This document shows, piece by piece, positions 26,441-34,287 of a stretch of DNA of 64,000 nt. The notes under the pieces are model-generated. The model searched no databases and was not told where the DNA came from. It worked only from the letters and a program-made list of their open reading frames with translations. The position numbers and the translations under genes were made by a program. Numbering within the stretch: position 1 is the first letter of the stretch; each line of letters opens with the position of its first letter. Location of the stretch: the NCBI RefSeq assembly GCF_004366635.1, contig NZ_SORN01000003.1, positions 1 through 64,000 of the forward strand, given 5' to 3'. The DNA comes from Roseinatronobacter bogoriensis DSM 18756. Lineage in GTDB: Bacteria > Pseudomonadota > Alphaproteobacteria > Rhodobacterales > Rhodobacteraceae.

Positions 26441-27933
26441 GCGCGATGACTATAGGGCTACTGTCCTTTCCTGCCCTTCTGACGCTTATCTTCCTGCGGG
26501 TGCCCATAGGTCTGGCCATGTTTGTGACAGGGCTGGTCGGGCTGGTGCTGGTCACGGGCAGCACGAATATGCCCTTCTCGCGTTTGCAGACGGAAACTTT
26601 CACCACCTTTGCCAGCTATTCGCTGTCGATTATTCCAATGTTCCTGCTGATGGGGCATTTCGCGACCCTTGGGGGGATGTCACAGGCATTGTTCAAGGCC
26701 GCCGAAGGATGGCTGGGCCATCGCAAGGGTGGGGTTGCAATGGCAGCGATCGGGTCCAGCGCAGGGTTCGGGGCAATTTGTGGGTCTTCGCTGGCAACTG
26801 CCGCCACGATGAGTCGCGTGGCGCTGCCGGAACTCAAGCGCTACGGCTATGCGGGGGGCTTTTCGACCGCGACGCTGGCTGCGGGGGGGACGCTGGGTAT
26901 TCTGATCCCGCCATCCGTGGTGCTGGTGATCTATGCTATCCTGACAGAACAGAACATCGCCAAGCTGTTTCTTGCGGCCTTCGTTCCCGGTATCATGGCC
27001 GCGCTTGGCTATCTGATCGTGATCTCGATCTATGTGCGCGTGAACCCCGATTCGGCGGGCACGCGCCCCCGGATCGCCTATGGCGAACGGTTCCGCGCGT
27101 TGGTCAAGGTCTGGCCGGTGATGGTGGTTTTCGGGCTGGTTGTCGGGGGGATCTATGCAGGTTGGTTCACGCCAACCGAAGGGGCCGCCGTGGGCGCATT
27201 TGGCACCGGGCTGATTGCCTGGGTCAATGGCGGGCTGACACGCAAGACGCTGGCCGAAAGCTTCTATGTCACAGCGCGTTCCAGCGCGATGATCTTCTTC
27301 ATCATCTTTGGCGCGGCGTTCTATAACGGGTTTCTGGCACTGACGCAGGTGCCGCAGAGTATTGCAGCATGGGTGGGCGGTTCCGGTTTCAGCCCGTTGA
27401 TGGTGCTGCTTCTGATCCTGTGCTTCTATCTGATCCTTGGCTGCGTGATGGACAGCCTGTCAATGATCCTTCTGACCATCCCGATCTTCTGGCCGATCAT
27501 GATGGAGCTGGATTTCAACTTTGTCACCATGGCCGACTTGCACGCTGCACGCGCCAGAGAGGCGTTCCGTGCAGGGGTGGAGGTGGCGCCGGAAATGCTG
27601 CGAAGTATCGAAGCTGCATTGGCCGCAGGCGCCGAGTTGTCGCGCGAGCAGATTCAGGCCCTTGGCTTGCGCCGCGTCAATGATCTGGCGCTGCAACGCG
27701 CCAATATCGAGATGACGGCCATCTGGTTCGGTATTCTGGTTCTGATCGTTGTTGAAGTGGGTCTGATTACCCCACCAGTTGGCATGAACCTGTTTGTCAT
27801 CAATGCGATGGACCCGAAAACAAGGATTACCGATACCTATCGCGCGGTCATGCCCTTTGTGGCATCTGATCTGATCCGTGTTGTGATTCTGGTCGCATTC
27901 CCTGCGATCACGCTGTTCTTGATTTCGCCGTGA
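26437..27933 (+). CDS. dctM: TRAP transporter large permease subunit (DctM) with a soluble insertion
   Basis: A 498-aa multi-helix permease that forms the transport path. Start at TTG 26437 is preferred: GGGGAGGG ends 6 nt before it and the TTG overlaps the dctQ stop; an ATG at 26446 is 15 nt from that site. Typical blocks are GSSAGFGAICGSSLATAATM, AAGGTLGILIPPSVVLVIYA and GLITPPVGMNLFVINAM. Unlike the usual 425-435 aa DctM, about 60 charged, Ala-rich residues are inserted near 364-422 (around ADLHAARAREAFRAG to ALQRANIEM), between two membrane segments. The frame is open throughout, so this is an insertion and not a frameshift. Confidence 0.92.
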   Translation: MSAMTIGLLSFPALLTLIFLRVPIGLAMFVTGLVGLVLVTGSTNMPFSRLQTETFTTFASYSLSIIPMFLLMGHFATLGGMSQALFKAAEGWLGHRKGGVAMAAIGSSAGFGAICGSSLATAATMSRVALPELKRYGYAGGFSTATLAAGGTLGILIPPSVVLVIYAILTEQNIAKLFLAAFVPGIMAALGYLIVISIYVRVNPDSAGTRPRIAYGERFRALVKVWPVMVVFGLVVGGIYAGWFTPTEGAAVGAFGTGLIAWVNGGLTRKTLAESFYVTARSSAMIFFIIFGAAFYNGFLALTQVPQSIAAWVGGSGFSPLMVLLLILCFYLILGCVMDSLSMILLTIPIFWPIMMELDFNFVTMADLHAARAREAFRAGVEVAPEMLRSIEAALAAGAELSREQIQALGLRRVNDLALQRANIEMTAIWFGILVLIVVEVGLITPPVGMNLFVINAMDPKTRITDTYRAVMPFVASDLIRVVILVAFPAITLFLISP

Positions 27934-27944
27934 CATACTATTTC

Positions 27945-27980
27945 GCTGCACCTCAAGCTGTTCTTTGCCTGGGGTGCAGC
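27945..27980 (+). terminator. Weak hairpin downstream of dctM
   Basis: GCTGCACC pairs with GGTGCAGC around a 20-nt loop, beginning 12 bp after the dctM stop. There is no T-run, so termination here is a guess. Confidence 0.3.
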
Positions 27981-28086
27981 ACCTTCCTGAAATATGCGAA
28001 TCCGGCAAATGGCCCAGATGGCGCCACATTTTCGCCGTTACCCCTAAGCAAAACTAGGGGCGTTAACCATGTGGAAGGAAAAGCCG

Positions 28087-28266
28087 ATGTTCCAATTTCT
28101 GTCGGAAGTCAGCACACCGAAGGCAAGTGAACCCAAGATGCCATTCATGTCATTTGGCAAGGCCAAGGCCAAGGCGGAGCCGGATGAGCGCGTCAATACG
28201 CGGATTGATCTGCTCTCGGAGAACCTTGATGCGCGGCTGCCAGATCGAGGATATATCAAACACTGA
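28087..28266 (+). CDS. Small protein of unknown function next to mipZ
   Basis: A 59-aa open frame beginning MFQFLSEVSTPKASEPK, Lys/Ala-rich in the middle (FGKAKAKAEPDERVN) and ending ARLPDRGYIKH. AAGGA sits 7 nt before ATG 28087; an upstream in-frame ATG at 28069 would add six residues and also has a GGGG nearby. The last 11 bp overlap, tail to tail, the end of mipZ. I do not recognise a family and see no signal peptide or membrane segment. A good ribosome site supports translation, but the gene is not certain. Confidence 0.45.
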   Translation: MFQFLSEVSTPKASEPKMPFMSFGKAKAKAEPDERVNTRIDLLSENLDARLPDRGYIKH

Positions 28267-29065
28267 TCTGAAGATCTGGCAATTCCAGCGCGCCCATAAG
28301 GTCGCGCAATTCCTGTCGGGCTGCGACATGGGACATGGTCATGGGTTCACTTCCCAGGTCGCGCAGATCCAGCAGCGTAAGCCCCTTAGGAAACAATTCA
28401 CGAAACACCACGCGTTCGCTGAACCCTGGTGCCAGACGAAAACCGATGCGCCGGGACAAGACTTCCAGCGCATCGCCCACCTTGCGCTTATTATGCATGG
28501 CAGTGGTGCCCATCCTGTTGCGCAAAACGACCCAGTTCAGCGGGCGCAACCCTGCCTGCGCGCGTGTCTGGCGCGCCTTCCAGACCATTTCGGAATAGAT
28601 TGAGGGGGATAATACCTCGCCGGTTTCCGGGTCTGTCCGGGCCAGCAAATCGAAATCTATGAAACTGTCATTGATCGGGGTGATCAATGTATCGGCCACG
28701 GAATGGGCATATTGGCTTAGTCTTGTGTAAGAGCCCGGACAGTCAATGACAATATAATCACAATCCGCGCTGAGCGCTTCCAGCGCCGCACCCATGCGGG
28801 CGTCGTGCAATTGTGGGCCTTCGGGGATGTCGAAATCTGCCGCATCGGGTAACGGCTGAAAACGCGGGGTTGGCAGGTCCACGCCCGAACGCTTGACCCA
28901 GTTGCGGCGGTTCTCGATATAGCGGCCAAAGCTTAGCTGGCGGACATCAAGGTCCATCGCCCCGACACGCTGCCCCATGCGGGCCAGTGCCACCGAGACA
29001 TGCATCGACACCGTTGACTTGCCCGATCCGCCTTTTTCATTGCCGACCACGATGATATGCGCCAT
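28256..29065 (-). CDS. mipZ: Division-plane positioning ATPase MipZ
   Basis: A 269-aa ParA-superfamily ATPase. In Caulobacter MipZ binds the ParB-marked poles and keeps FtsZ at mid-cell. The deviant Walker A is IIVVGNEKGGSGKSTVSMHV (K11 and K16), followed by the MipZ-type AMDLDVRQLSFGRYIENRRN and DYIVIDCPGSYTRL. This N-terminal pattern separates it from ordinary ParA. The start MAHIIVV is immediately before the fold; longer starts add unrelated sequence. No parB is next to it in this window, which agrees with mipZ usually standing alone. Confidence 0.92.
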   Translation of the reverse strand: MAHIIVVGNEKGGSGKSTVSMHVSVALARMGQRVGAMDLDVRQLSFGRYIENRRNWVKRSGVDLPTPRFQPLPDAADFDIPEGPQLHDARMGAALEALSADCDYIVIDCPGSYTRLSQYAHSVADTLITPINDSFIDFDLLARTDPETGEVLSPSIYSEMVWKARQTRAQAGLRPLNWVVLRNRMGTTAMHNKRKVGDALEVLSRRIGFRLAPGFSERVVFRELFPKGLTLLDLRDLGSEPMTMSHVAARQELRDLMGALELPDLQISV

Positions 29066-29165
29066 CGCGAATGCCCCGCTACCTTGCCCCGAATATGCCT
29101 GCGTCCATCTAGGCTGGCCGCAAGGCGGATACAAGCATTCTCATCAGTCATGCAAGGGTTTGTCT

Positions 29166-29198
29166 GAAAACAAAAAAGGCGCGGTTTCCCGCGCCTTT
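29166..29198 (-). terminator. Intrinsic terminator of rplS-rpmE
   Basis: On the minus strand AAAGGCGCGG-GAAA-CCGCGCCTTT is followed by further T residues. It lies 22 bp after the rpmE stop. Confidence 0.88.
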
Positions 29199-29219
29199 CC
29201 GAACGTTCTGCGGCAGGTT

Positions 29220-29441
29220 TCAGAAACCAAGGCCAGCATATTTGTTCTTGAACTTCGACACACGGCCACCTGTGTCCAGCAGACGGCTGCTGCCACCGTT
29301 CCAGGCGGGGTGTACGCTTGGGTCCACGTCGAGCGACAGGGTGTCACCTTCGGCGCCCCAGGTCGATTTCATCTGAACGATGGTGCCATCGGTCATCTTG
29401 ACGTTGATCAAGTGGTAATCGGGATGAGTTTCGGATTTCAT
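29220..29441 (-). CDS. rpmE: Ribosomal protein L31
   Basis: A 73-aa large-subunit protein. It begins MKSETHPDYHLINVKMTDG and has the L31 end GGRVSKFKNKYAGLGF. There is no cysteine at all, so this is the zinc-free form. It lies 11 bp downstream of rplS on the same strand and is followed by a strong terminator. Confidence 0.96.
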   Translation of the reverse strand: MKSETHPDYHLINVKMTDGTIVQMKSTWGAEGDTLSLDVDPSVHPAWNGGSSRLLDTGGRVSKFKNKYAGLGF

Positions 29442-29452
29442 GGCTGCGCTCC

Positions 29453-29833
29453 TCAGGCTTTCGCGTCAAGCGGACGGTAGTTGGTCTTTTCGGCGATACG
29501 GGCAGATTTGCCGCGACGGTCGCGCAGATAATACAGTTTCGCACGGCGAACACGGCCACGACGCACAACCGAAATGCTGTCGATATTGGTCGAATACAGC
29601 GGGAACACACGCTCTACGCCTTCGCCGAACGAGATTTTGCGCACTGTGAAAGAAGCAGCGATTCCATCGCCACCTTTGCGCGCGATGCACACGCCTTCAA
29701 AGTTCTGCACCCGCGAGCGCGTGCCCTCGGTCACCTTGTAGCCAACGCGGATGGTGTCGCCCGCCTTGAAATCGGGAATTTCCTTGCCAAGCTCTGCAAT
29801 CTGCTCGGCTTCTATCTGTGCGATCAGGTTCAT
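29453..29833 (-). CDS. rplS: Ribosomal protein L19
   Basis: A 126-aa large-subunit protein at the 30S-50S interface. Typical blocks: PDFKAGDTIRVGYKVTEG, RVQNFEGVCIARKGG, FTVRKISFGEGVERVFPLYS and VRRAKLYYLRDRRGKSARI. AGAGGA lies 6 nt before ATG 29833, so the long upstream open frame is not used. The usual neighbours rimM and trmD are absent. The 299 bp between this gene and rplT (29834-30132) contain the rplT terminator and presumably the rplS promoter; no other gene is seen there. Confidence 0.96.
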   Translation of the reverse strand: MNLIAQIEAEQIAELGKEIPDFKAGDTIRVGYKVTEGTRSRVQNFEGVCIARKGGDGIAASFTVRKISFGEGVERVFPLYSTNIDSISVVRRGRVRRAKLYYLRDRRGKSARIAEKTNYRPLDAKA

Positions 29834-30078
29834 CGCAAATCCTCTCATATGCACGCAGTTTTTCTGCGTCGGTGATGCTGCCCAAGAGCTCTGGTCTTCG
29901 ACCGGGTCCATCGAAATGCCCGCCAGAGGTAGGTCACGCTTGTCATATCGCAGCAATGCTTCCTGATCCTGATGAAGCGGCCAGGTATGGAAACACGCAA
30001 AGACCCTTGGCCGAATCTCGTCCAAAGGTTGCGCTCTATTACGGCGCGCGGACCTTTGGGTCAAGGCATTTGGGTAGC

Positions 30079-30109
30079 AAAAACCCCGCAATACGGCGGT
30101 ATTGCGGGG
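30079..30109 (-). terminator. Intrinsic terminator of rpmI-rplT
   Basis: CCCCGCAATAC and GTATTGCGGGG form a perfect 11-bp stem with a 4-nt loop; on the minus strand it is followed by TTTTT. It lies 23 bp after the rplT stop and separates rplT from rplS. Confidence 0.9.
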
Positions 30110-30132
30110 CTTCAATTTCAGTTTGGCGCAGT

Positions 30133-30495
30133 TCAGGCCATTGCAGCCTTGGCTTTGGCGACGATCTGGCCAAATGCATCGGGTTCGTGCACAGCAAGAT
30201 CGGCCAGAACCTTGCGGTCCACTTCGATCCCGGCCAGGCCCAGCGCGTTGATGAAACGCGAATAGGTCAGCGAGGGATCAATCTCGCGCACCGCTGCGTT
30301 GATGCGCTGAATCCACAATGCGCGGAAATTGCGCTTGCGAACCTTGCGGTCGCGGGTGGCGTATTGGTTGGCTTTGTCCACAGCCTGCGTTGCAGTGCGG
30401 AAGTTGCGCGAACGCGCGCCATAATAGCCTTTGGCGGCCTTTACGACCTTGCGATGACGGGCGTGGGTGACTTTGCCGGATGTTACACGTGACAT
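30133..30495 (-). CDS. rplT: Ribosomal protein L20
   Basis: A 120-aa early-assembly protein of the 50S subunit, known in other bacteria to repress its own operon. Typical blocks: SRVTSGKVTHARHRKVVKAA, GYYGARSRNFRTATQAVDKA and RDRKVRKRNFRALWIQRINA. It follows rpmI by 12 bp. pheS and infC, often linked to this pair, are not adjacent. Confidence 0.97.
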   Translation of the reverse strand: MSRVTSGKVTHARHRKVVKAAKGYYGARSRNFRTATQAVDKANQYATRDRKVRKRNFRALWIQRINAAVREIDPSLTYSRFINALGLAGIEVDRKVLADLAVHEPDAFGQIVAKAKAAMA

Positions 30496-30507
30496 GACAG
30501 CTGCTCC

Positions 30508-30708
30508 TTAGCGATCGTAGGGCATATATTTCTTGACGATGCGCGAATCCTGATCGGACAGGATTGTATTACCGCGCGCGTCGCGAATGAATTTCTTGGT
30601 CCGCTTGATCATGCCGTGGCGTTTGCCTGCCTGACCTGCCTTGACCTTGCCTGTGGCTGTCATGGAGAAGCGCTTTTTAGCGCCGGATTTCGTCTTCATC
30701 TTAGGCAT
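30508..30708 (-). CDS. rpmI: Ribosomal protein L35
   Basis: A 66-aa basic 50S protein: MPKMKTKSGAKKRFSMTATG and RHGMIKRTKKFIRDARG. AAAGGAGACGGAA provides a strong ribosome binding site before the ATG. With rplT it forms the usual two-gene unit. Confidence 0.97.
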   Translation of the reverse strand: MPKMKTKSGAKKRFSMTATGKVKAGQAGKRHGMIKRTKKFIRDARGNTILSDQDSRIVKKYMPYDR

Positions 30709-30824
30709 TTCCGTCTCCTTTCGGTGGAGGGTGGTTGATGCGACTCGGCATGCCTCTTGGCCGGCCGCATTCTGGTTAGAGCGCGCCGCTTAACGCAGAA
30801 CGCCAGCCTGCGCAAGAGCGGGTG

Positions 30825-31058
30825 TTACAAAAGCGCAGCGACCCGCGCGACAAATTGCGTTGTCAAAAGCGGTATCTCATGAAGCTGATACATGCCTTCG
30901 GGCCGGTCAATCGCTACGAAAACAATCAAGCCTGCGCCCAGTATCAGAAGCGACGCCGCAAATACCGGTTTGCGGCCATGTGCCCACGCACTGACAAAGC
31001 TTACGAAAGCAAGCGGTAACAGATAGGCCCCGGCCAGAAAGAGTGTCGCGTGATCCAT
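30825..31058 (-). CDS. Small membrane protein downstream of pyk
   Basis: A 77-aa protein with two hydrophobic segments, about 5-26 (LFLAGAYLLPLAFVSFVSAW) and 33-50 (FAASLLILGAGLIVFVAI). The tail (GMYQLHEIPLLTTQFVARV) may be amphipathic. It starts 27 bp after the pyruvate kinase stop and is probably co-transcribed with it. I recognise no named family; codon use looks like that of neighbouring genes, and it seems a genuine small gene. Confidence 0.65.
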   Translation of the reverse strand: MDHATLFLAGAYLLPLAFVSFVSAWAHGRKPVFAASLLILGAGLIVFVAIDRPEGMYQLHEIPLLTTQFVARVAALL

Positions 31059-31085
31059 GATGCGCCGTAAAATAGGTGCCGCAAA

Positions 31086-32546
31086 TTACTCCGGCTCGCC
31101 CGTCATGATCAAGTGTTCCGCGCAGGGTGCGACGCGCAGGATATTCGTTGTGCCGGGCTGGTTGAAGGGGATGCCCGCAGTCACAAGGATCTGGTCCTTT
31201 TCGGTTGCGAATTCATATTTCCGCGCCACGCGCACAGCGTTGATGACCGCTTTCTTGAAGCGCTCCACATCGCCAGTGATCGTCTCGCAATGCACACCCC
31301 AGATCAGGGCAAGCCTGCGTGCGACGGGTTGGATGGGGGTGATCGCGATGATCGGCACATGTGGGCGCTCACGCGCCACAAGATTAGCGGTTGTCCCGGA
31401 CTCCGTGAAACAGCAGATCGCGGCGATATCGGTTTTCTCTGCCAACTCCCGCGCAGCCGCGACAATACCATCAGCAATCGTGTGGTGATTGACCTTGCGA
31501 GAGCTGTCGATGATTTCGATATAGGTCGGGTCGCTTTCAACTTCGATAGCGACGTTGTTCATTGTGGTCACTGCCTCGATCGGGAACTGACCGGCGGCGG
31601 ATTCTGCCGACAGCATGATGGCATCTGCGCCCTCATAAATGGCTGTCGCAACATCGGACACTTCGGCGCGGGTGGGCATCGGGCTTTCGATCATCGATTC
31701 CAGCATCTGGGTGGCCACGATGACCGGCTTGGCGGCGGCACGCGTCCGGCGCACAAGGCGCTTCTGGATTGGCGGTACGTTCTGCACCGGCAGTTCCACA
31801 CCCAGATCGCCGCGCGCCACCATAATCCCGTCTGACACAGCAAGAATTTCATCAAACGCCTTGATCGCGGCCGGCTTTTCGATCTTGGAGATGATTGCAG
31901 CGCGGCCCTGCGTCAGTGTTCGCGCTTCCGTCACGTCCGAGGCGCGTTGCACAAATGACAGCGCCAGCCAGTCCACACCCAACCGGCAGACGAATTCAAG
32001 ATCGTTGCGATCCTTTTCTGACAAGGCGGCCAGTGGCAACACGACCTCTGGCACATTCACGCCCTTGCGGTTTGAGATTGTGCCACCCACAGTCACGGTG
32101 CAATCGGCAAAATCGGGGCCGCAGGCATTCACGCGCAAGCGGATCTTGCCATCATTCACCAGCAGTTCCGCGCCCGGTTCCAATGCCTTGAAAATCTCTG
32201 GATGTGGCAGATTCACGCGTGTTGCGTCACCTTCGGCCTCATTCAGGTCAAGCCTGAATTTCTGCCCGTCCTCCAGTTCCACAGACGACTGGGCGAAGGT
32301 TCCAACACGCAGTTTTGGCCCCTGCAAATCGGCCAGAATGGCGATTGGGCGGCCCAGATCGGCCTCAACCTGCCGAATAATTGCATGGCGCGCCGCGATC
32401 TCGTCATGGCTGCCGTGACTCATGTTCAGCCGAAAGACATCTGCGCCTGCTTCGAAAAGTGCACGGATCATCTCGTAGCTGGAAGAGGCAGGGCCAAGGG
32501 TTGCCACGATCTTGATCATACGATGACGACGCAATGGGGAGGTCAT
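31086..32546 (-). CDS. pyk: Pyruvate kinase
   Basis: A 486-aa glycolytic enzyme turning phosphoenolpyruvate and ADP into pyruvate and ATP. Family marks: VFRLNMSHGSHDEI, LADLQGPKLRVG, the catalytic lysine in AAIISKIEKPAAI, MVARGDLGVELPVQNVP and VATQMLESMIESPMPTRAEV. The C-terminal allosteric domain (about 355-486) is present. The ribosome site AAGGA is 6 nt before ATG 32546. Confidence 0.97.
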   Translation of the reverse strand: MTSPLRRHRMIKIVATLGPASSSYEMIRALFEAGADVFRLNMSHGSHDEIAARHAIIRQVEADLGRPIAILADLQGPKLRVGTFAQSSVELEDGQKFRLDLNEAEGDATRVNLPHPEIFKALEPGAELLVNDGKIRLRVNACGPDFADCTVTVGGTISNRKGVNVPEVVLPLAALSEKDRNDLEFVCRLGVDWLALSFVQRASDVTEARTLTQGRAAIISKIEKPAAIKAFDEILAVSDGIMVARGDLGVELPVQNVPPIQKRLVRRTRAAAKPVIVATQMLESMIESPMPTRAEVSDVATAIYEGADAIMLSAESAAGQFPIEAVTTMNNVAIEVESDPTYIEIIDSSRKVNHHTIADGIVAAARELAEKTDIAAICCFTESGTTANLVARERPHVPIIAITPIQPVARRLALIWGVHCETITGDVERFKKAVINAVRVARKYEFATEKDQILVTAGIPFNQPGTTNILRVAPCAEHLIMTGEPE

Positions 32547-32729
32547 ACAATTTCCTTTCTACCGGCGCAGCGCCGCATGTCAGCCTAAGCAGGGTTTATG
32601 ACAGGACACCCAGAAACTGAAACCGTTAGCGCAATCATCTATCAGGTCCGGTTTGATTTGCAAGTCTCGTCAGGCTTGACGCAGATGCGACGCAAGCGCA
32701 AGTTACAGCCTATTCAAGGGAGTATGAGC

Positions 32730-33044
32730 ATGGATGAACAGACCCGGATAGAACTTGAAGCCGCAGCGTTTCGCACGCTGATGGATCACTTGCTGCACAA
32801 ACGCCCCGATGTCCAGAATATCGACATGATGAACCTCACGGGCTTTTGCCGCAACTGCCTGTCGCGCTGGTATCAGGAAGCAGCCAATGCACGCGGTATC
32901 GACATGAACAAGGAAGAAGCGCGTGAAATCGTTTACGGGATGCCCTATTCGGAATGGCGCGATAAGCACCAGACCGAAGCAAGCCCTGAGAAACAGGCCG
33001 CTTTTGAGAAGTCCTTTGCCGAGAATGTGGGCCGAAAGACATAG
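32730..33044 (+). CDS. DUF1244 family protein
   Basis: A 104-aa protein of a conserved proteobacterial family of unknown function. The family core is FRTLMDHLLHKRPDVQNIDM followed by MNLTGFCRNCLSRWYQEAAN, with a CxxC pair that might bind metal, then YGMPYSEWRDKHQTEA. GGGAG lies 7 nt before ATG 32730; the ATG at 32724 is too close to it. The next gene starts 3 bp after the stop, so the two are likely one transcript, divergent from pyk. Confidence 0.88.
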   Translation: MDEQTRIELEAAAFRTLMDHLLHKRPDVQNIDMMNLTGFCRNCLSRWYQEAANARGIDMNKEEAREIVYGMPYSEWRDKHQTEASPEKQAAFEKSFAENVGRKT

Positions 33045-33047
33045 TCG

Positions 33048-33671
33048 ATGAAACCCGCAGATCAGCTTGCCGCTTTTGTACAGGACGGGTTTCGCGCGGG
33101 CCATAGTGCAGAAGAATTGCGCGATGCGTTGGGGCGCGCGGGCTGGTCGGACCCGGAAATTGACAGCGCCTTGGCAGGGTGGTCGGATCATGGATTGCGG
33201 TTGCCCGTGCCACGCCCGCGCCCGTCCCTCAACGCGGCAGAGGCCGCAACCTACGCGCTGCTGTTCTTTGCTCTGCTGTCTGTCACATGGAATGTGGTGG
33301 CGCTTTCCTTTTGGTTGATCGAGATATGGTTGCCAGAGCCGGATAGCAGGTCTGGCTATGGGACAGCACGGTCCATGCGCTGGTCGATTGCTGTTCTTGT
33401 CGTGGTTTTGCCCCTGTTCCTGTGGTTACAGGCGCGCACAGATCGCGCCGCGCGCGCCAATCCCGGCGAGCGTCGGTCGCCCACGCGCAAGAATTTCGGG
33501 GCGGTCACTGTGTTTCTGGCAGCGCTGGTGTTGTTGGCAGATGCGATTGCCGTGGTGTTTGCGTTTCTGAATGGTGACATGACGTTGCAATTTCTTCTGA
33601 AGGCCGCGGTTGTGGCACTGGTGGCGGGGCTGATCATTGCCTGGTTTCGCAGTTTTCTGGCGGATGATTGA
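33048..33671 (+). CDS. DUF5671-like membrane protein
   Basis: A 207-aa protein with a soluble N-terminal part (about 1-60, helical, with LRDALGRAGWSDPEIDSALA) and four predicted membrane helices at about 65-93, 110-127, 148-170 and 178-200. The segment RSMRWSIAVLVVVLPLFLWL resembles the DUF5671 family, which is found in bacterial membrane proteins of unknown role. It is tightly packed between the DUF1244 gene and the next small gene. Confidence 0.65.
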   Translation: MKPADQLAAFVQDGFRAGHSAEELRDALGRAGWSDPEIDSALAGWSDHGLRLPVPRPRPSLNAAEAATYALLFFALLSVTWNVVALSFWLIEIWLPEPDSRSGYGTARSMRWSIAVLVVVLPLFLWLQARTDRAARANPGERRSPTRKNFGAVTVFLAALVLLADAIAVVFAFLNGDMTLQFLLKAAVVALVAGLIIAWFRSFLADD

Positions 33672-34068
33672 CATGCGCGCACCTGCACTTGCGCTGATAC
33701 TGTTAAGCTTGGCTGTTGTGGTGGCTGCCGTGGTGACGATTGGCGGGCCAGAACAGGCCCGCGCCGAACGGCGCGATGCGCAGCGTATGACCGACCTGAA
33801 TACGTTGGGCCGGCATCTGACTTGCCTGCTGGATCAGGGCCTTGCGCCTGACGACATCTCAGATATTTGCCCCCAGCCCGCGCGGCTGACAGATCCGAAA
33901 ACGGATATGCCCTATCAGATCACCCAGATCTCGGCCGCGACAGCGCGGGTCTGCGCAGAATTTGAGCGGCCAGCGGGGACAGATGCTTTTGCCTACCGCG
34001 CAGATTTTGACAGGGATACAGGCTGCCTTATTGTGCGCCGGACGCCATCGCGCCCGATGCGGGAGTGA
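33664..34068 (+). CDS. Membrane-anchored protein of unknown function
   Basis: A 134-aa protein beginning at ATG 33664, which overlaps the end of the previous gene by 8 bp (ATG 33673 is an alternative). One hydrophobic helix (PALALILLSLAVVVAAVVTI) is followed by a soluble domain with four cysteines (TCLLDQG, DICPQP, RVCAEF, TGCLIV) that may form two disulfides in the periplasm. The segment RMTDLNTLGRHLTCLLDQG followed by PYQITQI recalls type IV pilin-like minor proteins in layout, but this is not firm. Co-transcription with the preceding gene is likely. Confidence 0.62.
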   Translation: MIDMRAPALALILLSLAVVVAAVVTIGGPEQARAERRDAQRMTDLNTLGRHLTCLLDQGLAPDDISDICPQPARLTDPKTDMPYQITQISAATARVCAEFERPAGTDAFAYRADFDRDTGCLIVRRTPSRPMRE

Positions 34069-34094
34069 CCGGCCCGGCGATGCGCGGTGGCCCC

Positions 34095-34140
34095 CGGCCT
34101 CGACTCCGCGCAACTGATGGGCCACAAAATCCCGCAAAGC
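34095..34140. repeat. Dispersed 46-bp repeat, copy 1
   Basis: Matches 41 of 46 positions with 55201-55246; the first 24 bases are identical. It lies just after the stop of the preceding gene, in the 219-bp spacer before the RTX-like gene. The rest of that spacer holds no recognised gene; its right end (34230-34287) is noticeably AT-rich and may contain the promoter. Confidence 0.7.
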
Positions 34141-34287
34141 TGACCCTTATCACTCATGGCGGCACTATGTGCCGGGTCCAGAACCGCAAGAAACTTGGCT
34201 GTTTATCACCCTCATCTCCAAGGTACATTGACTCGTAAGCGGATACACCCCAGAATTTCATGATATTATTTTATTTCGGATTTCATT

